A stretch of DNA of 64,000 bases from positions 102,876 through 166,875 of the forward strand of contig CACOQT010000001.1 in the NCBI GenBank assembly GCA_902629395.1. The letters are read 5' to 3'. Below the pieces are notes generated by a model. It did not search any database and was not told where the DNA came from. It saw only the letters and a program-made list of their open reading frames with translations. This DNA comes from an uncultured Prochlorococcus sp. GTDB taxonomy: Bacteria > Cyanobacteriota > Cyanobacteriia > PCC-6307 > Cyanobiaceae. The position numbers were made by a program, and so were the translations under genes. Within the stretch, counting starts at the first letter, position 1; every line of letters begins with the position of its first letter. Below are positions 27,616 through 36,888 of this stretch, one piece after another.

Positions 27616-27891
27616 ATGGGTTCTAAAGCTTCAAATTCCAAGAAAATTAACGATAAGTCAATGAAGACTAATAAGGTCAAAAACAATAAATTTAAGAAAT
27701 CAAGTACTAATGATCCCGATGTATTAGTAAATCTGCCAGCAGGAATGAAATATAAAGTTCCAGGAAAACGACAGAGAGTGATTATAGGTTCAATAGTCAT
27801 TGGTTTAAATGTCTTATTAGTTATTAGTGTTCTTGTTTACTTTTATAATCCATCATTTCAAGAGTTTGTATATAACTTTGGGCGAGGCTAA
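27616..27891 (+). CDS. Small single-pass membrane protein with basic N-terminus, unknown
   Basis: 91 residues. The first 40 are very rich in lysine, serine and asparagine (probably disordered), then DPDVLVNLPAGMKYKVPGKRQR and one membrane helix at about 58-80 (IIGSIVIGLNVLLVISVLVYFY). The C-terminus FQEFVYNFGRG would follow the helix. By the positive-inside rule the basic N-terminus is cytoplasmic. No family recognised. Confidence 0.6.
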   Translation: MGSKASNSKKINDKSMKTNKVKNNKFKKSSTNDPDVLVNLPAGMKYKVPGKRQRVIIGSIVIGLNVLLVISVLVYFYNPSFQEFVYNFGRG

Positions 27892-28061
27892 TTCCTTTTT
27901 GGACTTATAACATTAATAATCCATAGTGGTTTATGATGAGCATTTAAAAAGTAAAATTTTATTATTTAGAAAATAAAAGTAAAGTTTGGCTAAGAATTTT
28001 TTATTAAGTTCAATTTTAAAAGCCCTATATTTTAATATTTTAGTAGAGTAATAAAGTAGCG

Positions 28062-28250
28062 ATGGTGCAAAAAAGAAGTCAAAAGAACGAGCCAAAAAAA
28101 ATTCCTCAGCAGAGAAAGACAACTCTAAAGTGGGGAACCAACGGTGAACTTTCAGCACTTGATATGGTTCGTATATTAGATCGTTTAAACGATCAGGATT
28201 TAACTGAATGTGAAATCCCTTTGAAAACATTAAAAGAAAAAAAACAATAA
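28062..28250 (+). CDS. Small basic soluble protein, unknown
   Basis: 62 residues. A lysine/glutamine-rich N-terminus (MVQKRSQKNEPKKIPQQRK) is followed by KWGTNGELSALDMVRILDRLNDQDLTE, which looks like a short helical module. No family recognised. Composition and clean spacing to neighbours make it more likely real than not. Confidence 0.5.
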   Translation: MVQKRSQKNEPKKIPQQRKTTLKWGTNGELSALDMVRILDRLNDQDLTECEIPLKTLKEKKQ

Positions 28251-28306
28251 GTATTTCATTTTGCATTAATCATAGCTAAGCTAATGTTTAAAATTATTTA
28301 TTTATT

Positions 28307-28546
28307 ATGAAAATAATTATTGCCTCAATGTCTTTAATCTTATTAGTTATTGGGTATTTATATTTTTTCAATGGTTATAAATCTGCGTTTGAGGCTGATC
28401 AGCAATGTCATTATGAGCTTCGTTTAAAATCTGATGAACTAGAAGGATTGGGTTGTGATCATGATCTTGAAACTAACCAGTGGATTCTTTATCAGAAGGG
28501 AATTAATGACAAGCCTTCTCAAGTTATTGAACGTTATCGTTATTAA
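28307..28546 (+). CDS. Small membrane-anchored protein, unknown
   Basis: 79 residues with one N-terminal hydrophobic helix (IIIASMSLILLVIGYLYFF, residues 3-21) and a polar domain with two cysteines (QQCHYEL, GLGCDHD). It is probably anchored with the domain outside the cytoplasm. Its stop overlaps the stop of the opposite-strand gene by 4 bases. No family recognised. Confidence 0.55.
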   Translation: MKIIIASMSLILLVIGYLYFFNGYKSAFEADQQCHYELRLKSDELEGLGCDHDLETNQWILYQKGINDKPSQVIERYRY

Positions 28547-28755
28547 CCTATAAATTTATTATTGATCGTTGGAAAGATATATATAGCGATAATTGAAGAG
28601 ATAACAGCTGTAATTATAAATGTTAAATATTGTCCCAATGAACCAGGAAGATATGTATTTTGAAGGAAATAAAAATCAACAAGTGAGCCAATAGTTCCCC
28701 AAATGATTATCCAAGAGGATACGTAGGAAATACCAACTAATGTTTTTTTATTCAT
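28543..28755 (-). CDS. Small two-helix membrane protein, unknown
   Basis: 70 residues, with two predicted membrane helices at about 7-28 (GISYVSSWIIIWGTIGSLV) and 42-62 (LTFIITAVISSIIAIYIFP). Short charged ends. No family recognised. It lies 55 bases beyond the hli stop on the same strand and may be co-transcribed with it. Confidence 0.55.
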   Translation of the reverse strand: MNKKTLVGISYVSSWIIIWGTIGSLVDFYFLQNTYLPGSLGQYLTFIITAVISSIIAIYIFPTINNKFIG

Positions 28756-28810
28756 CGCTTTAAAAAACCAAATTATTTAATACATTAAATATAATATATT
28801 TTTTTGGTTG

Positions 28811-29104
28811 CTAGCTGATTCCAAAGATTTTAAGTGTCGCAGGTTCGCCAGCGAAAGCTAATTCAGTAAGTATCAACAATAAAAACCCTATCATTGCCGC
28901 TCTCGCATTTACAAGTTCTGCATTCTCATTGAAACCAAAAACTTGTTTTACTTCTTCACCATCATTATTTATCCATTTTGGATAAGAGGCTTGGCTTTGG
29001 TTTTGATCAATTAGTTGGGTTTCACTTTTTTGTTCAACTTTTTTTGCATCATCTTTTCCTGAACTGATACTTTGATTATTGACCTCTGAATCAATCTCTG
29101 ACAT
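28811..29104 (-). CDS. hli: High-light-inducible protein (one-helix LHC-like)
   Basis: 97 residues. The C-terminal third holds the single chlorophyll-binding helix ENAELVNARAAMIGFLLLILTE with the ExxNxRxAMxGF motif (about residues 60-80). The first 55 residues form a polar, probably disordered stromal extension, longer than in the minimal Hli proteins. Hli proteins bind chlorophyll and carotenoid and protect photosystems under stress; in cyanobacteria hli genes are NblS/RpaB targets, and nblS lies elsewhere in this window. No complete RpaB (HLR1) site was found upstream by eye. Confidence 0.88.
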   Translation of the reverse strand: MSEIDSEVNNQSISSGKDDAKKVEQKSETQLIDQNQSQASYPKWINNDGEEVKQVFGFNENAELVNARAAMIGFLLLILTELAFAGEPATLKIFGIS

Positions 29105-29536
29105 TTCAATTTAAAACCATTTGCAAACCAATTATAGGCCATGTGGATGGAAGGTCGTTTTTTGATTGATGAATCAAAAGCTAATGGGTTATCTGAAATA
29201 GATAACTTGTAAATACATTTAAAAAATAACTGCAAAACAAATTAAATGTAAAATCTATTTATTTTCAGTTTATATGTCAGATATCAAAAATAAGATAGTT
29301 AGAAAGATTTGATATCATTTTATTTTGTTACTTATTAAGTTTTGTTTTACAATTAATTGGTGGCTTGTTTTCATCTCATTTCCTTGCTAAGAAAGTATTA
29401 AATGGTGTCTTTAAGGAATGAATAGTAATGTTTTGATTATTGATGGTCTAGATCTGTCTTTCTTTTGTATTTTTGATCTACAAGAACTAATAAAAGAAAT
29501 TGAAATTAATTGTAAAATGAAGCTTTTTTGATAATT
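29105..29536. other. Divergent spacer between hli and the NdhF-like gene
   Basis: 432 bases. It contains an inverted repeat TTTTGATT (29160-29167) / AATCAAAA (29172-29179) with loop GATG, 56 bases upstream of hli. A 37-codon frame at 29418-29531, preceded by a weak purine-rich stretch, ends 5 bases before the next gene; it may be a leader peptide but resembles nothing I know. Confidence 0.45.
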
Positions 29537-29989
29537 ATGTTGTTAAATCTCACTTGGCTAATCCCTGGCTTTCCATTCATTGCCTCAATTTTTATGGCTG
29601 CACTCTTATTGAGTTTCAGCAAAACAATGAATAGGCTTACAAAGCCAGTATCATATATTATAATTATTAGTCTTGTAGTCTCTGAAATAATTAACTTTAT
29701 CTTCTTAAAAAAAGATATATCAGGAAATGAACCCCTTTTTGGAACGAGTTTCGAATTAGTTGTTGATAGATCAGCCTTAATCTTTTCAGAATCAATAGGG
29801 TTTATTTTCTTATTGATAATGTTGTTCTCAGTTTTCAAATTAAAAAGAAAAAGCGGCTATGTTAGATACTTTGTTTTTCTAGGACTACTAAGTGGTTTTG
29901 TTTACTTATTCTCGTTCAGTGGAATATTTTTTCACAATATTTATGATCCATTAATCTCATCTTTAGATAAAACAGGAATTTCATTTTAG
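29537..29989 (+). CDS. Stand-alone protein resembling the N-terminus of NdhF (NDH-1 subunit 5)
   Basis: 150 residues with about four membrane helices. It parallels the first ~130 residues of cyanobacterial NdhF: LTWLIPGFPFIASIFMAALL (NdhF WLIPVLPLFGA), LLSFSKTMNRL (ISFNQATNKL), FELVVDRSALIFSE (MGYVIDHLSALM) and SGYVRYFVFLGLLSGFVYLF (GYVRFYAYLSLFASSML). The rest of NdhF, including the conserved proton-channel core, is absent and nothing downstream continues the frame. It may be a small accessory subunit or a diverged duplicate. Start: ATG 29537; TTG 29528 is possible. The homology claim is from memory of NdhF sequences. Confidence 0.55.
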   Translation: MLLNLTWLIPGFPFIASIFMAALLLSFSKTMNRLTKPVSYIIIISLVVSEIINFIFLKKDISGNEPLFGTSFELVVDRSALIFSESIGFIFLLIMLFSVFKLKRKSGYVRYFVFLGLLSGFVYLFSFSGIFFHNIYDPLISSLDKTGISF

Positions 29990-30125
29990 ATATAGTAATT
30001 AATAAGCTAAAGTGCTAAATCTAGAATAATTTAATTTTCAAATGTTGATGTTTTAATTCTGTGTTGTCATAGTATCTAGGTTGTAATAAAATAAATATAA
30101 TTAATTTTGGGATTAAAGTTTTACT

Positions 30126-31358
30126 TTGAGCGTAAATTCATCTTTAGATCTTCCATCAAATATTGCATTAGTACATGAATGGTTTACGCCAAAATCCACT
30201 GGAGGTGCCGAATGTGTTGTTGAAGTAATTGATGGTTTATTAAATGAAATTGCATCACAGCCACAACTTTTTTCTTTAATTAATGAAGAGAATTTAAGTG
30301 AAAATAGCTGGTTATTTCAAAGAAAAGTAAAAACTAGCTTTATTCAAAAATTACCGTTTGGTATCTCACGTATTCAACAATATTTACCTCTTTTGCCTTT
30401 TGCAATTGAGCAAATTGATTTAGAAGGGTATCCATTGGTCATAAGCAGTAGTCATCTTGTCGCGAAGGGGGTCTTAACCTCACCAGATCAACTTCATATT
30501 AGTTATGTGCATACTCCCGTTAGATATGCTTGGGATCAGATGAACATATATTTGAAAAGATCTTTTTTGACAAGACTTGGTTTAGGACCTTTAATTAGAT
30601 GGCAGTTGCATACTTTGAGGCAATGGGACCAATTGAGTAGCTCAAGAGTTGACTACTTGTTGGCAAATTCTAATTTTACTGCAAAGAGAATCTGGAAGTA
30701 TTGGAGAAGACATTCCGAGGTTCTGCACCCGCCGGTCAATATCAATCGTTTTAATTGGAACAACCCTAGAGAGGATTTTTATTTAAGTGTTTGTAGATTG
30801 GTTCCGAATAAGAGGGTTGATTTAGTTGTGAGGGCTTTTAATAGGCTCAAATTACCTTTAGTCGTAGTAGGTGATGGAGTCGAGAAAAATTATTTAAAAG
30901 ATCTAGCAGGGCCAACTGTTCAAATACTTGGTTTTCAACCACAAAACAAGATTGAAGAATTAATGGGTAAATGTAGAGCCTTTGTTTACGCTGGTGTTGA
31001 GGATTTCGGAATCGCTCCTGTTGAGGCGATGGCTTCTGGTGCACCTGTGATTGCTTTTGGTAAGGGAGGGGTTTTGGATACAGTAAAATGCTTTAACTCA
31101 AATTCAGAAAAAGGTGCAACTGGCCTTTTGTTTCCGTCACAGACAGTAAACTCCTTGATTGAAGCAATTGAATTTTTTAACGAAAAAAAACTTTGGATAG
31201 ATTTAAATCCTGAGTTGATTAGAGATTGGAGTAATTCTTTCTCTCAAGATTCTTTCAAAAATAGATTCGAGAAAACAATTACTAGAGCTTGGAGGGCTCA
31301 TATCAATTCTTGTGACATTGCTAGTAGTGACATAAGTTCTTCATCAAAAAATTCTTAA
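30126..31358 (+). CDS. Glycosyltransferase family 4 protein
   Basis: 410 residues. A GT-B fold: N-terminal acceptor half (IALVHEWFTPKSTGGAE) and C-terminal nucleotide-sugar half with the GT4 motif GVEDFGIAPVEAMASGAPVIAFGKGG (about 294-319, with the E-x7-E pattern). VCRLVPNKRVD marks the start of the second domain. It probably builds extracellular or O-antigen-like polysaccharide, as the next gene is an initiating sugar transferase. TTG start. Sugar and acceptor unknown. Confidence 0.88.
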   Translation: MSVNSSLDLPSNIALVHEWFTPKSTGGAECVVEVIDGLLNEIASQPQLFSLINEENLSENSWLFQRKVKTSFIQKLPFGISRIQQYLPLLPFAIEQIDLEGYPLVISSSHLVAKGVLTSPDQLHISYVHTPVRYAWDQMNIYLKRSFLTRLGLGPLIRWQLHTLRQWDQLSSSRVDYLLANSNFTAKRIWKYWRRHSEVLHPPVNINRFNWNNPREDFYLSVCRLVPNKRVDLVVRAFNRLKLPLVVVGDGVEKNYLKDLAGPTVQILGFQPQNKIEELMGKCRAFVYAGVEDFGIAPVEAMASGAPVIAFGKGGVLDTVKCFNSNSEKGATGLLFPSQTVNSLIEAIEFFNEKKLWIDLNPELIRDWSNSFSQDSFKNRFEKTITRAWRAHINSCDIASSDISSSSKNS

Positions 31359-31407
31359 TTAAGTATGGTGTCAAACTGGAGTCTTTAGATTACTAACTCA
31401 ATAATTT

Positions 31408-32160
31408 GTGCAAACTAATCCTAGAAAATCTTTATTACGATGGTCTGAGTTCCGTAAAGGATCTCCAACAATTCCTTTTGAAGTCATCTCCAAAGAACCT
31501 TCTTCTTTGCTTGCTGTTGAAATAATAAGAAATCAAAGTCTTTATGGGCGAACAATAAAAAGAATAGGAGATGTTATTTTTTCTTTACTAGTTTTATCTC
31601 TAGGGGCACCAGTATTTATCTTAATTGGAGTGTTAGTAAAGTTAAGCTCTCCAGGTTCTATTTTTTATATTCAAAAACGAGTAGGAAGAAATTATAGAGA
31701 GTTTGGATGCATTAAATTTCGTACAATGTATAAAAATGCCGATGACTTACTCCCAAATTTGTTAAAGAAATATCCTCTTATGAGAAAGGAATTTGAAAAG
31801 GACTTTAAATTACGTAAAGATCCAAGAATAACAAAATTAGGTAGATTTCTTAGAAGATCAAGCCTGGATGAATTACCGCAATTCTTTAATGTTTTAAAAG
31901 GAGAAATGAGTGTTGTTGGTCCAAGACCTATTGTCAATAATGAAATAAATAAATATAGTGTTTTTATGGAGGAAGTTATATCTGTTAGACCTGGACTAAC
32001 TGGTTTATGGCAGGTTAGTGGAAGAAATAACCTCAGTTATAAAAAAAGAGTTGAATTAGATTTAGCTTATGCAAGAAATAGAAATTTTATCCTTGATTTA
32101 GAAATAATTATTCTTACGTTAGGTGTATTGATTTTTCCAATGGACAGAGGTGCTTATTGA
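31408..32160 (+). CDS. Initiating sugar-phosphate transferase (bacterial sugar transferase, WcaJ/WbaP-like)
   Basis: 250 residues. One strong hydrophobic segment at about 52-74 (IFSLLVLSLGAPVFILIGVLV), then the PF02397-type catalytic domain: YIQKRVGRNYREFGCIKFRTM, RRSSLDELPQFFNVLKGEMSVVGPRP and PGLTGLWQVSGRN. These enzymes put the first sugar phosphate onto undecaprenyl phosphate. GTG start, 49 bases after the glycosyltransferase. It lacks the extra N-terminal membrane domain of WcaJ, so it is the short form. Its stop overlaps cobD by 7 bases. Confidence 0.9.
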   Translation: MQTNPRKSLLRWSEFRKGSPTIPFEVISKEPSSLLAVEIIRNQSLYGRTIKRIGDVIFSLLVLSLGAPVFILIGVLVKLSSPGSIFYIQKRVGRNYREFGCIKFRTMYKNADDLLPNLLKKYPLMRKEFEKDFKLRKDPRITKLGRFLRRSSLDELPQFFNVLKGEMSVVGPRPIVNNEINKYSVFMEEVISVRPGLTGLWQVSGRNNLSYKKRVELDLAYARNRNFILDLEIIILTLGVLIFPMDRGAY

Positions 32161-33167
32161 ATAATTAGATTAATAAATTTAATTATTAACGAAAAAACTA
32201 TCAGCCAAGCAATTTGAAGCCTGAAACTTAGATTAAGGATCTTCTTTATAGAATTTATATTTGCTATGGGAGAAGAATTTGCGATTATGGGCTTTATTTT
32301 TCTCTCCCCTTTGTAATAGTTTATCCCTCCCATTCTTACTTCGGCACAATACGCAAAAATTGCTTCCGAAATTCCTGAGTTTGGGGAGGAATCTAGGATA
32401 CCATCTTTCCAGGAATCTCTTATTGTTTTAAAAATCGACTGCTTTGTTTTGCAGCAAAAAGGCAGTGTAATTAAGACAATTCTTGAAGGAATCCATACCA
32501 TCAAATCATCCAGTTTCGCACCAGTGAACCCAAGCCATTTTAATTTACCCTCTTTGTATCCAAGCATTGAATCTATAGTGCTAGTTGCTTTAAAGCACCA
32601 AGCCAAAGCTAATGGCCCAGGCATGTAATGATTGAATTTCCATAAGATGGCTCCCGTAAATATCCAAAAAAATGGAGCAAAAATACCATCAACAGAATTT
32701 TCACTTGCTGTTTCAGCAAGGGCTCTCAAGATCTCATCTTCATCTAAATAATCAACATCTCTACCAACTATAAGTCTTAATTTTTGTCTTACATTACTCA
32801 TGTTTGTTAGATGTTTTTTTTTACTTAATAAATTTATAATTTCAAAAATACTTTTATTCAAACTTCTTGATGCAATAGAACTACTTAAAATAAAAGCAAA
32901 AATCAATGTACTTAATAGAGGGATTTTATTTACATAAAATAGAAATAATCTTTCTATAATCCATCCAGAAATGCCACTTAAAAACACTACTGTAAATGTT
33001 ATTACCGCACCTCCAATATATAAATTAATTTTCTTTTCTTTTGCTATTTTTTCAGTTAATCTTTTCAAATAATTAATAACCACACCCATAAATTCAACTG
33101 GGTGTGGCAAGCTTTTTGGATCACCTATTAAAAGATCAAGAATAAAGGCAATTAAGATTAAGTTAAT
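32154..33167 (-). CDS. cobD: Adenosylcobinamide-phosphate synthase CobD/CbiB, apparent ATT start
   Basis: Membrane enzyme that attaches aminopropanol (phosphate) to cobyric acid in late B12 synthesis; cyanobacteria mostly make pseudocobalamin. Conserved segments: ASENSVDGIFAPFFWI, YKEGKLKWLGFTGAKLDDLMVWIPSR and SPNSGISEAIFA. The family N-terminus (ILDLLIGDPKSLPHPVEFMG) is encoded upstream of the first canonical start (TTG 33110). Between TTG 33110 and the upstream in-frame TAG (33219-33221) there is no ATG, GTG or TTG, so I propose ATT at 33167, giving a start NLILIAFILDLLIGDP-like after the initiator and 337 residues. ilvC ends 8 bases upstream. Confidence 0.88.
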   Translation of the reverse strand: MNLILIAFILDLLIGDPKSLPHPVEFMGVVINYLKRLTEKIAKEKKINLYIGGAVITFTVVFLSGISGWIIERLFLFYVNKIPLLSTLIFAFILSSSIASRSLNKSIFEIINLLSKKKHLTNMSNVRQKLRLIVGRDVDYLDEDEILRALAETASENSVDGIFAPFFWIFTGAILWKFNHYMPGPLALAWCFKATSTIDSMLGYKEGKLKWLGFTGAKLDDLMVWIPSRIVLITLPFCCKTKQSIFKTIRDSWKDGILDSSPNSGISEAIFAYCAEVRMGGINYYKGERKIKPIIANSSPIANINSIKKILNLSFRLQIAWLIVFSLIIKFINLIIQ

Positions 33168-33174
33168 GATATTC

Positions 33175-34194
<1,020 letters not shown>

Positions 34195-34299
34195 TTAAGG
34201 CTGAGCTTACGAAATAGAGTGCTGTTGAAACCACTTCCATTGATATATTTTTTTTACTATCAAGACAATTTAAATAACAGTAACATCGAAATTTCAATA

Positions 34300-34902
34300 T
34301 TAACCTTCGCTTGGATGTGTTATTACTCGGTCGATTAGACCATAATTTTTTGCCTCTTCAGAGCTAAGAAAATAATCACGATCAGTATCTTTTTCTATCT
34401 TCTCATATGTTTGACCGGTCATCTCGGCCATGGATTTATTAAGCATTTCTTTAATTCGAAGAATTTCACGTGCTTCAATTTCTATGTCACTTGCTTGTCT
34501 TTGAGCAGTCCCTCCAAGTGGCTGGTGAATCATGATTCTACTGTGGGGTAAAGCAAGTCTTTTGCCTTTTGTTCCTGCAGAAAGCAAAAAAGCACCCATA
34601 GAGGCAGCTAGACCTACACAAATGGTAACTAGGTCACTTTTTACATATTTCATCGTGTCGTATATGGCTAAACCTGCGGTTACTGAGCCACCAGGGCTAT
34701 TTATATACAAATAGATCGGTTTACTGCTGTCTTCCGAATCAAGATAAAGCATTTGTGCTACGAGGCTATTTGCAATACCGTCGTTTACCTCTTGACCGAG
34801 AAATAGAATTCTCTCTGCACCAAGTCTTGTATAAATATCAACCCATCTTTCGAACTGACTTCCGGGAAGACGGTATGGAACGCTTGGAGTACCTATGGGC
34901 AT
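34300..34902 (-). CDS. clpP3: ATP-dependent Clp protease proteolytic subunit (catalytic, ClpP3-type)
   Basis: 200 residues. The catalytic serine is in [14 protein letters not shown] and the catalytic histidine in [31 protein letters not shown] provides the aspartate. Paired with clpR 55 bases upstream on the same strand. In cyanobacteria ClpP3 and ClpR form a mixed ring, essential in Synechococcus, that works with ClpC. Confidence 0.93.
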   Translation of the reverse strand: MPIGTPSVPYRLPGSQFERWVDIYTRLGAERILFLGQEVNDGIANSLVAQMLYLDSEDSSKPIYLYINSPGGSVTAGLAIYDTMKYVKSDLVTICVGLAASMGAFLLSAGTKGKRLALPHSRIMIHQPLGGTAQRQASDIEIEAREILRIKEMLNKSMAEMTGQTYEKIEKDTDRDYFLSSEEAKNYGLIDRVITHPSEG

Positions 34903-34957
34903 GGCTAATAAGTGTTGAAAATGGGAGTTGTAGATTTAAAATTAGATAGATATTGTT

Positions 34958-35632
34958 TTATGTCTGCAAAACTTTCTCCCCTGGTAAGTCTTTCCTACTA
35001 GTCAGAACCCGATCGATTATCCCGTAATCGACCGCCTCATGAGGATTTAAGTAACTCATTCGATCTGAGTCTTTTGATAATTGATCAACTGATTTTCCAG
35101 TGTTATGACTGAGAATTTCTAGCATGGCTTTCTTGTTGTGAATAACTTCATTCGCTCTGATTTGGATATCAGTTGCTTGGCCTTGTGCCCCGCTTCTAGG
35201 TTGGTGCAGAACAATCGATGCATGTGGTAAGGCAGCTCGTTGCCCTTTTGTACCCGCTGAGAGTATTACAGCTGCAGTTCCCATTGCCTGGCCTATGCAA
35301 ATTGTATGTACTGGGGGCTTGACGTACCTGAGGGTGTCGCAGATGGCGAATGCCTCCGTTTCAAATCCAATTGCATCACCTGTGTACCAACTCGTTCCAG
35401 TTGAGTTGATGTAGAAATAAATCGGTTTCTCAGAGTTGTCAAATTCTAGAAAAAGAAGTTGAGCAATAATCAATTCAGTAACATCCATTCCGAGTTGCCT
35501 CTTTGCATCATCATCAGAAAATAGTGGCAAGCCTAAGTAGACTATCCTCTCTTTTAGAAGAAGTGATGGTAAATCAGGGGGGGGTGTTCTCATTACAGCT
35601 GAATCGCCATAATACGGGGAGGACGTAGTCAT
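34958..35632 (-). CDS. clpR: ClpR, ClpP-like subunit lacking the catalytic serine
   Basis: 224 residues in the ClpP fold. Where ClpP has G-x-A-A-S-M-G, this protein reads GQAMGTAAVILSAG, so the nucleophilic serine is replaced by glycine. A histidine remains in VLHQPRSG. An insertion near residue 80 (TGTSWYTGDAIGFETEAFA) separates the first handle strand, also typical of ClpR. It is a non-catalytic partner of ClpP3 in the cyanobacterial Clp core. Upstream of clpP3 in the same transcription unit. Confidence 0.93.
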   Translation of the reverse strand: MTTSSPYYGDSAVMRTPPPDLPSLLLKERIVYLGLPLFSDDDAKRQLGMDVTELIIAQLLFLEFDNSEKPIYFYINSTGTSWYTGDAIGFETEAFAICDTLRYVKPPVHTICIGQAMGTAAVILSAGTKGQRAALPHASIVLHQPRSGAQGQATDIQIRANEVIHNKKAMLEILSHNTGKSVDQLSKDSDRMSYLNPHEAVDYGIIDRVLTSRKDLPGEKVLQT

Positions 35633-35670
35633 ATGAAATCAAGTCTTATTGGATTCGAGCTTAGCTAGAT

Positions 35671-36780
35671 CTAGCCTTGAGATGCTTTTGTTTTTTCAAA
35701 TTTGTTCGGTGGCTGATCATTTGAAGCTTTACTAAAAACCATTCGGCCAGTAGGTGTTTGTAAAGCTCCAGTAACAACTACTTCTATTCTTTTACCTATC
35801 CATTGAAGACCCTCCTCAATAACAACCATTGTGCCATCCTCCAGGTAAGCAATGCCTTGTGAGTTTTCCTTACCTTCTCTTACTACTTTTAAAGACAACT
35901 TTTCACCAGGTTGAACCTCAGGTCTAACTGCAAGAACAAGGTCACTTAAGTTAAGAACTTTTATTTCTTGAACCAGAGCTACTTGAGATAAGTTGTAATC
36001 AACGGTGATTAATATTCCTGAAATGTCTGAGGTTAATTTTAAAAGAATTTCATCGGTTCCTTCACCCTCATATTTTGTGCTGTTAATAACTAATCTTCTT
36101 CCATAACTTTCTCTTAATTGGTTAAGTAATTTCAACCCTCTTCTTCCTTTTCCTCGCTTTTCGTTGTTACTTGAGTCAGCAAGTTTTTGCAGCTCATCCA
36201 TAACTGATTGAGCTACTATGATTTGCCCTTCTATTAATCCAAACCTGAGTAGGGACTGGATACGGCCATCAATTATTACACTGGTATCTAAAACTTTTGC
36301 ACTTGCTGGAGTTAAAATCCCATCAGCCATTAGCAATGATTCAGTGCTGTTTGGATTGAAAAGACGTAAAACTGTGCGACCGTGAACATCTGCAAGATTG
36401 TATCCAAGAACTCCAAAAAAAATGTTACTAAGTATAGCAAATATTGGCTTTACAAAAAACAATTCAGCAGGTAAAGGTAAAAGAAGAACAGGTACTAATA
36501 AAAGAGTCGCTATTACAAGCCCAAGTACTATGCCAACTGACCTACTAATTAGAAGATCCGTTGGCATAGTTTTTATTTTTTTGGTTAATTTATTTCTAAA
36601 TTGCTGAAAAAGGAAGGCTATTAACAGCCCTACAAGAGCAGTTAATCCAGAGAGGGCAATTTTTAAATTTTTTAAATTTGTAATATGATCCAACGTCTGT
36701 TCAGGTAACCAATTCACACCAATCCAACCGGTGATTGCACCTGAGATAAGAATTAAAATCAGAATAACTATGTCTGCCAT
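35671..36780 (-). CDS. Membrane PIN-TRAM domain protein (YacL-like)
   Basis: 369 residues. About four membrane helices in the first 140 residues, then a PIN-type nuclease domain (AKVLDTSVIIDGR at about 160, acidic active-site residues including ISGILITVDYNLSQVA), and a C-terminal TRAM RNA-binding domain (about 290-355: GEKLSLKVVREGKENSQGI). It resembles B. subtilis YacL. It is probably a membrane-bound RNA-acting protein; the substrate is unknown. A 44-base near-palindrome lies in the second membrane region. Confidence 0.85.
   Translation of the reverse strand: MADIVILILILISGAITGWIGVNWLPEQTLDHITNLKNLKIALSGLTALVGLLIAFLFQQFRNKLTKKIKTMPTDLLISRSVGIVLGLVIATLLLVPVLLLPLPAELFFVKPIFAILSNIFFGVLGYNLADVHGRTVLRLFNPNSTESLLMADGILTPASAKVLDTSVIIDGRIQSLLRFGLIEGQIIVAQSVMDELQKLADSSNNEKRGKGRRGLKLLNQLRESYGRRLVINSTKYEGEGTDEILLKLTSDISGILITVDYNLSQVALVQEIKVLNLSDLVLAVRPEVQPGEKLSLKVVREGKENSQGIAYLEDGTMVVIEEGLQWIGKRIEVVVTGALQTPTGRMVFSKASNDQPPNKFEKTKASQG
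36527..36570. repeat. 44-base near-perfect palindrome inside the PIN-TRAM gene
   Basis: Arms ACTATGCCAAC (36527-36537) and GTTGGCATAGT (36560-36570) are exact complements. The 22 bases between are also symmetrical except for three pairs, centred on CTAATTAG, so 19 of 22 pairs match overall. Both strands read nearly the same peptide across it (MPTDLLI-x-RSVGIV). Confidence 0.9.
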
Positions 36781-36888
36781 ATATTCAGGTTATGCTTGCT
36801 TCTCGTTTTTTACTAAAGCTTTATTTATTTTCAAAGATTCGGATTGTAAAAGTGACCATTTATCTAGGTTTGTATATTTAGAGCTCAT

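Noticed and set aside
29245..29252. HLR1-like half site (TTTACATT on the minus strand) upstream of hli
   Set aside because: Only one of the two required repeats is present at the right spacing, so RpaB binding is not supported.
29418..29531. 37-codon frame just upstream of the NdhF-like gene
   Set aside because: It might be a leader peptide, but nothing in its sequence supports selection, so it is not called as a gene.
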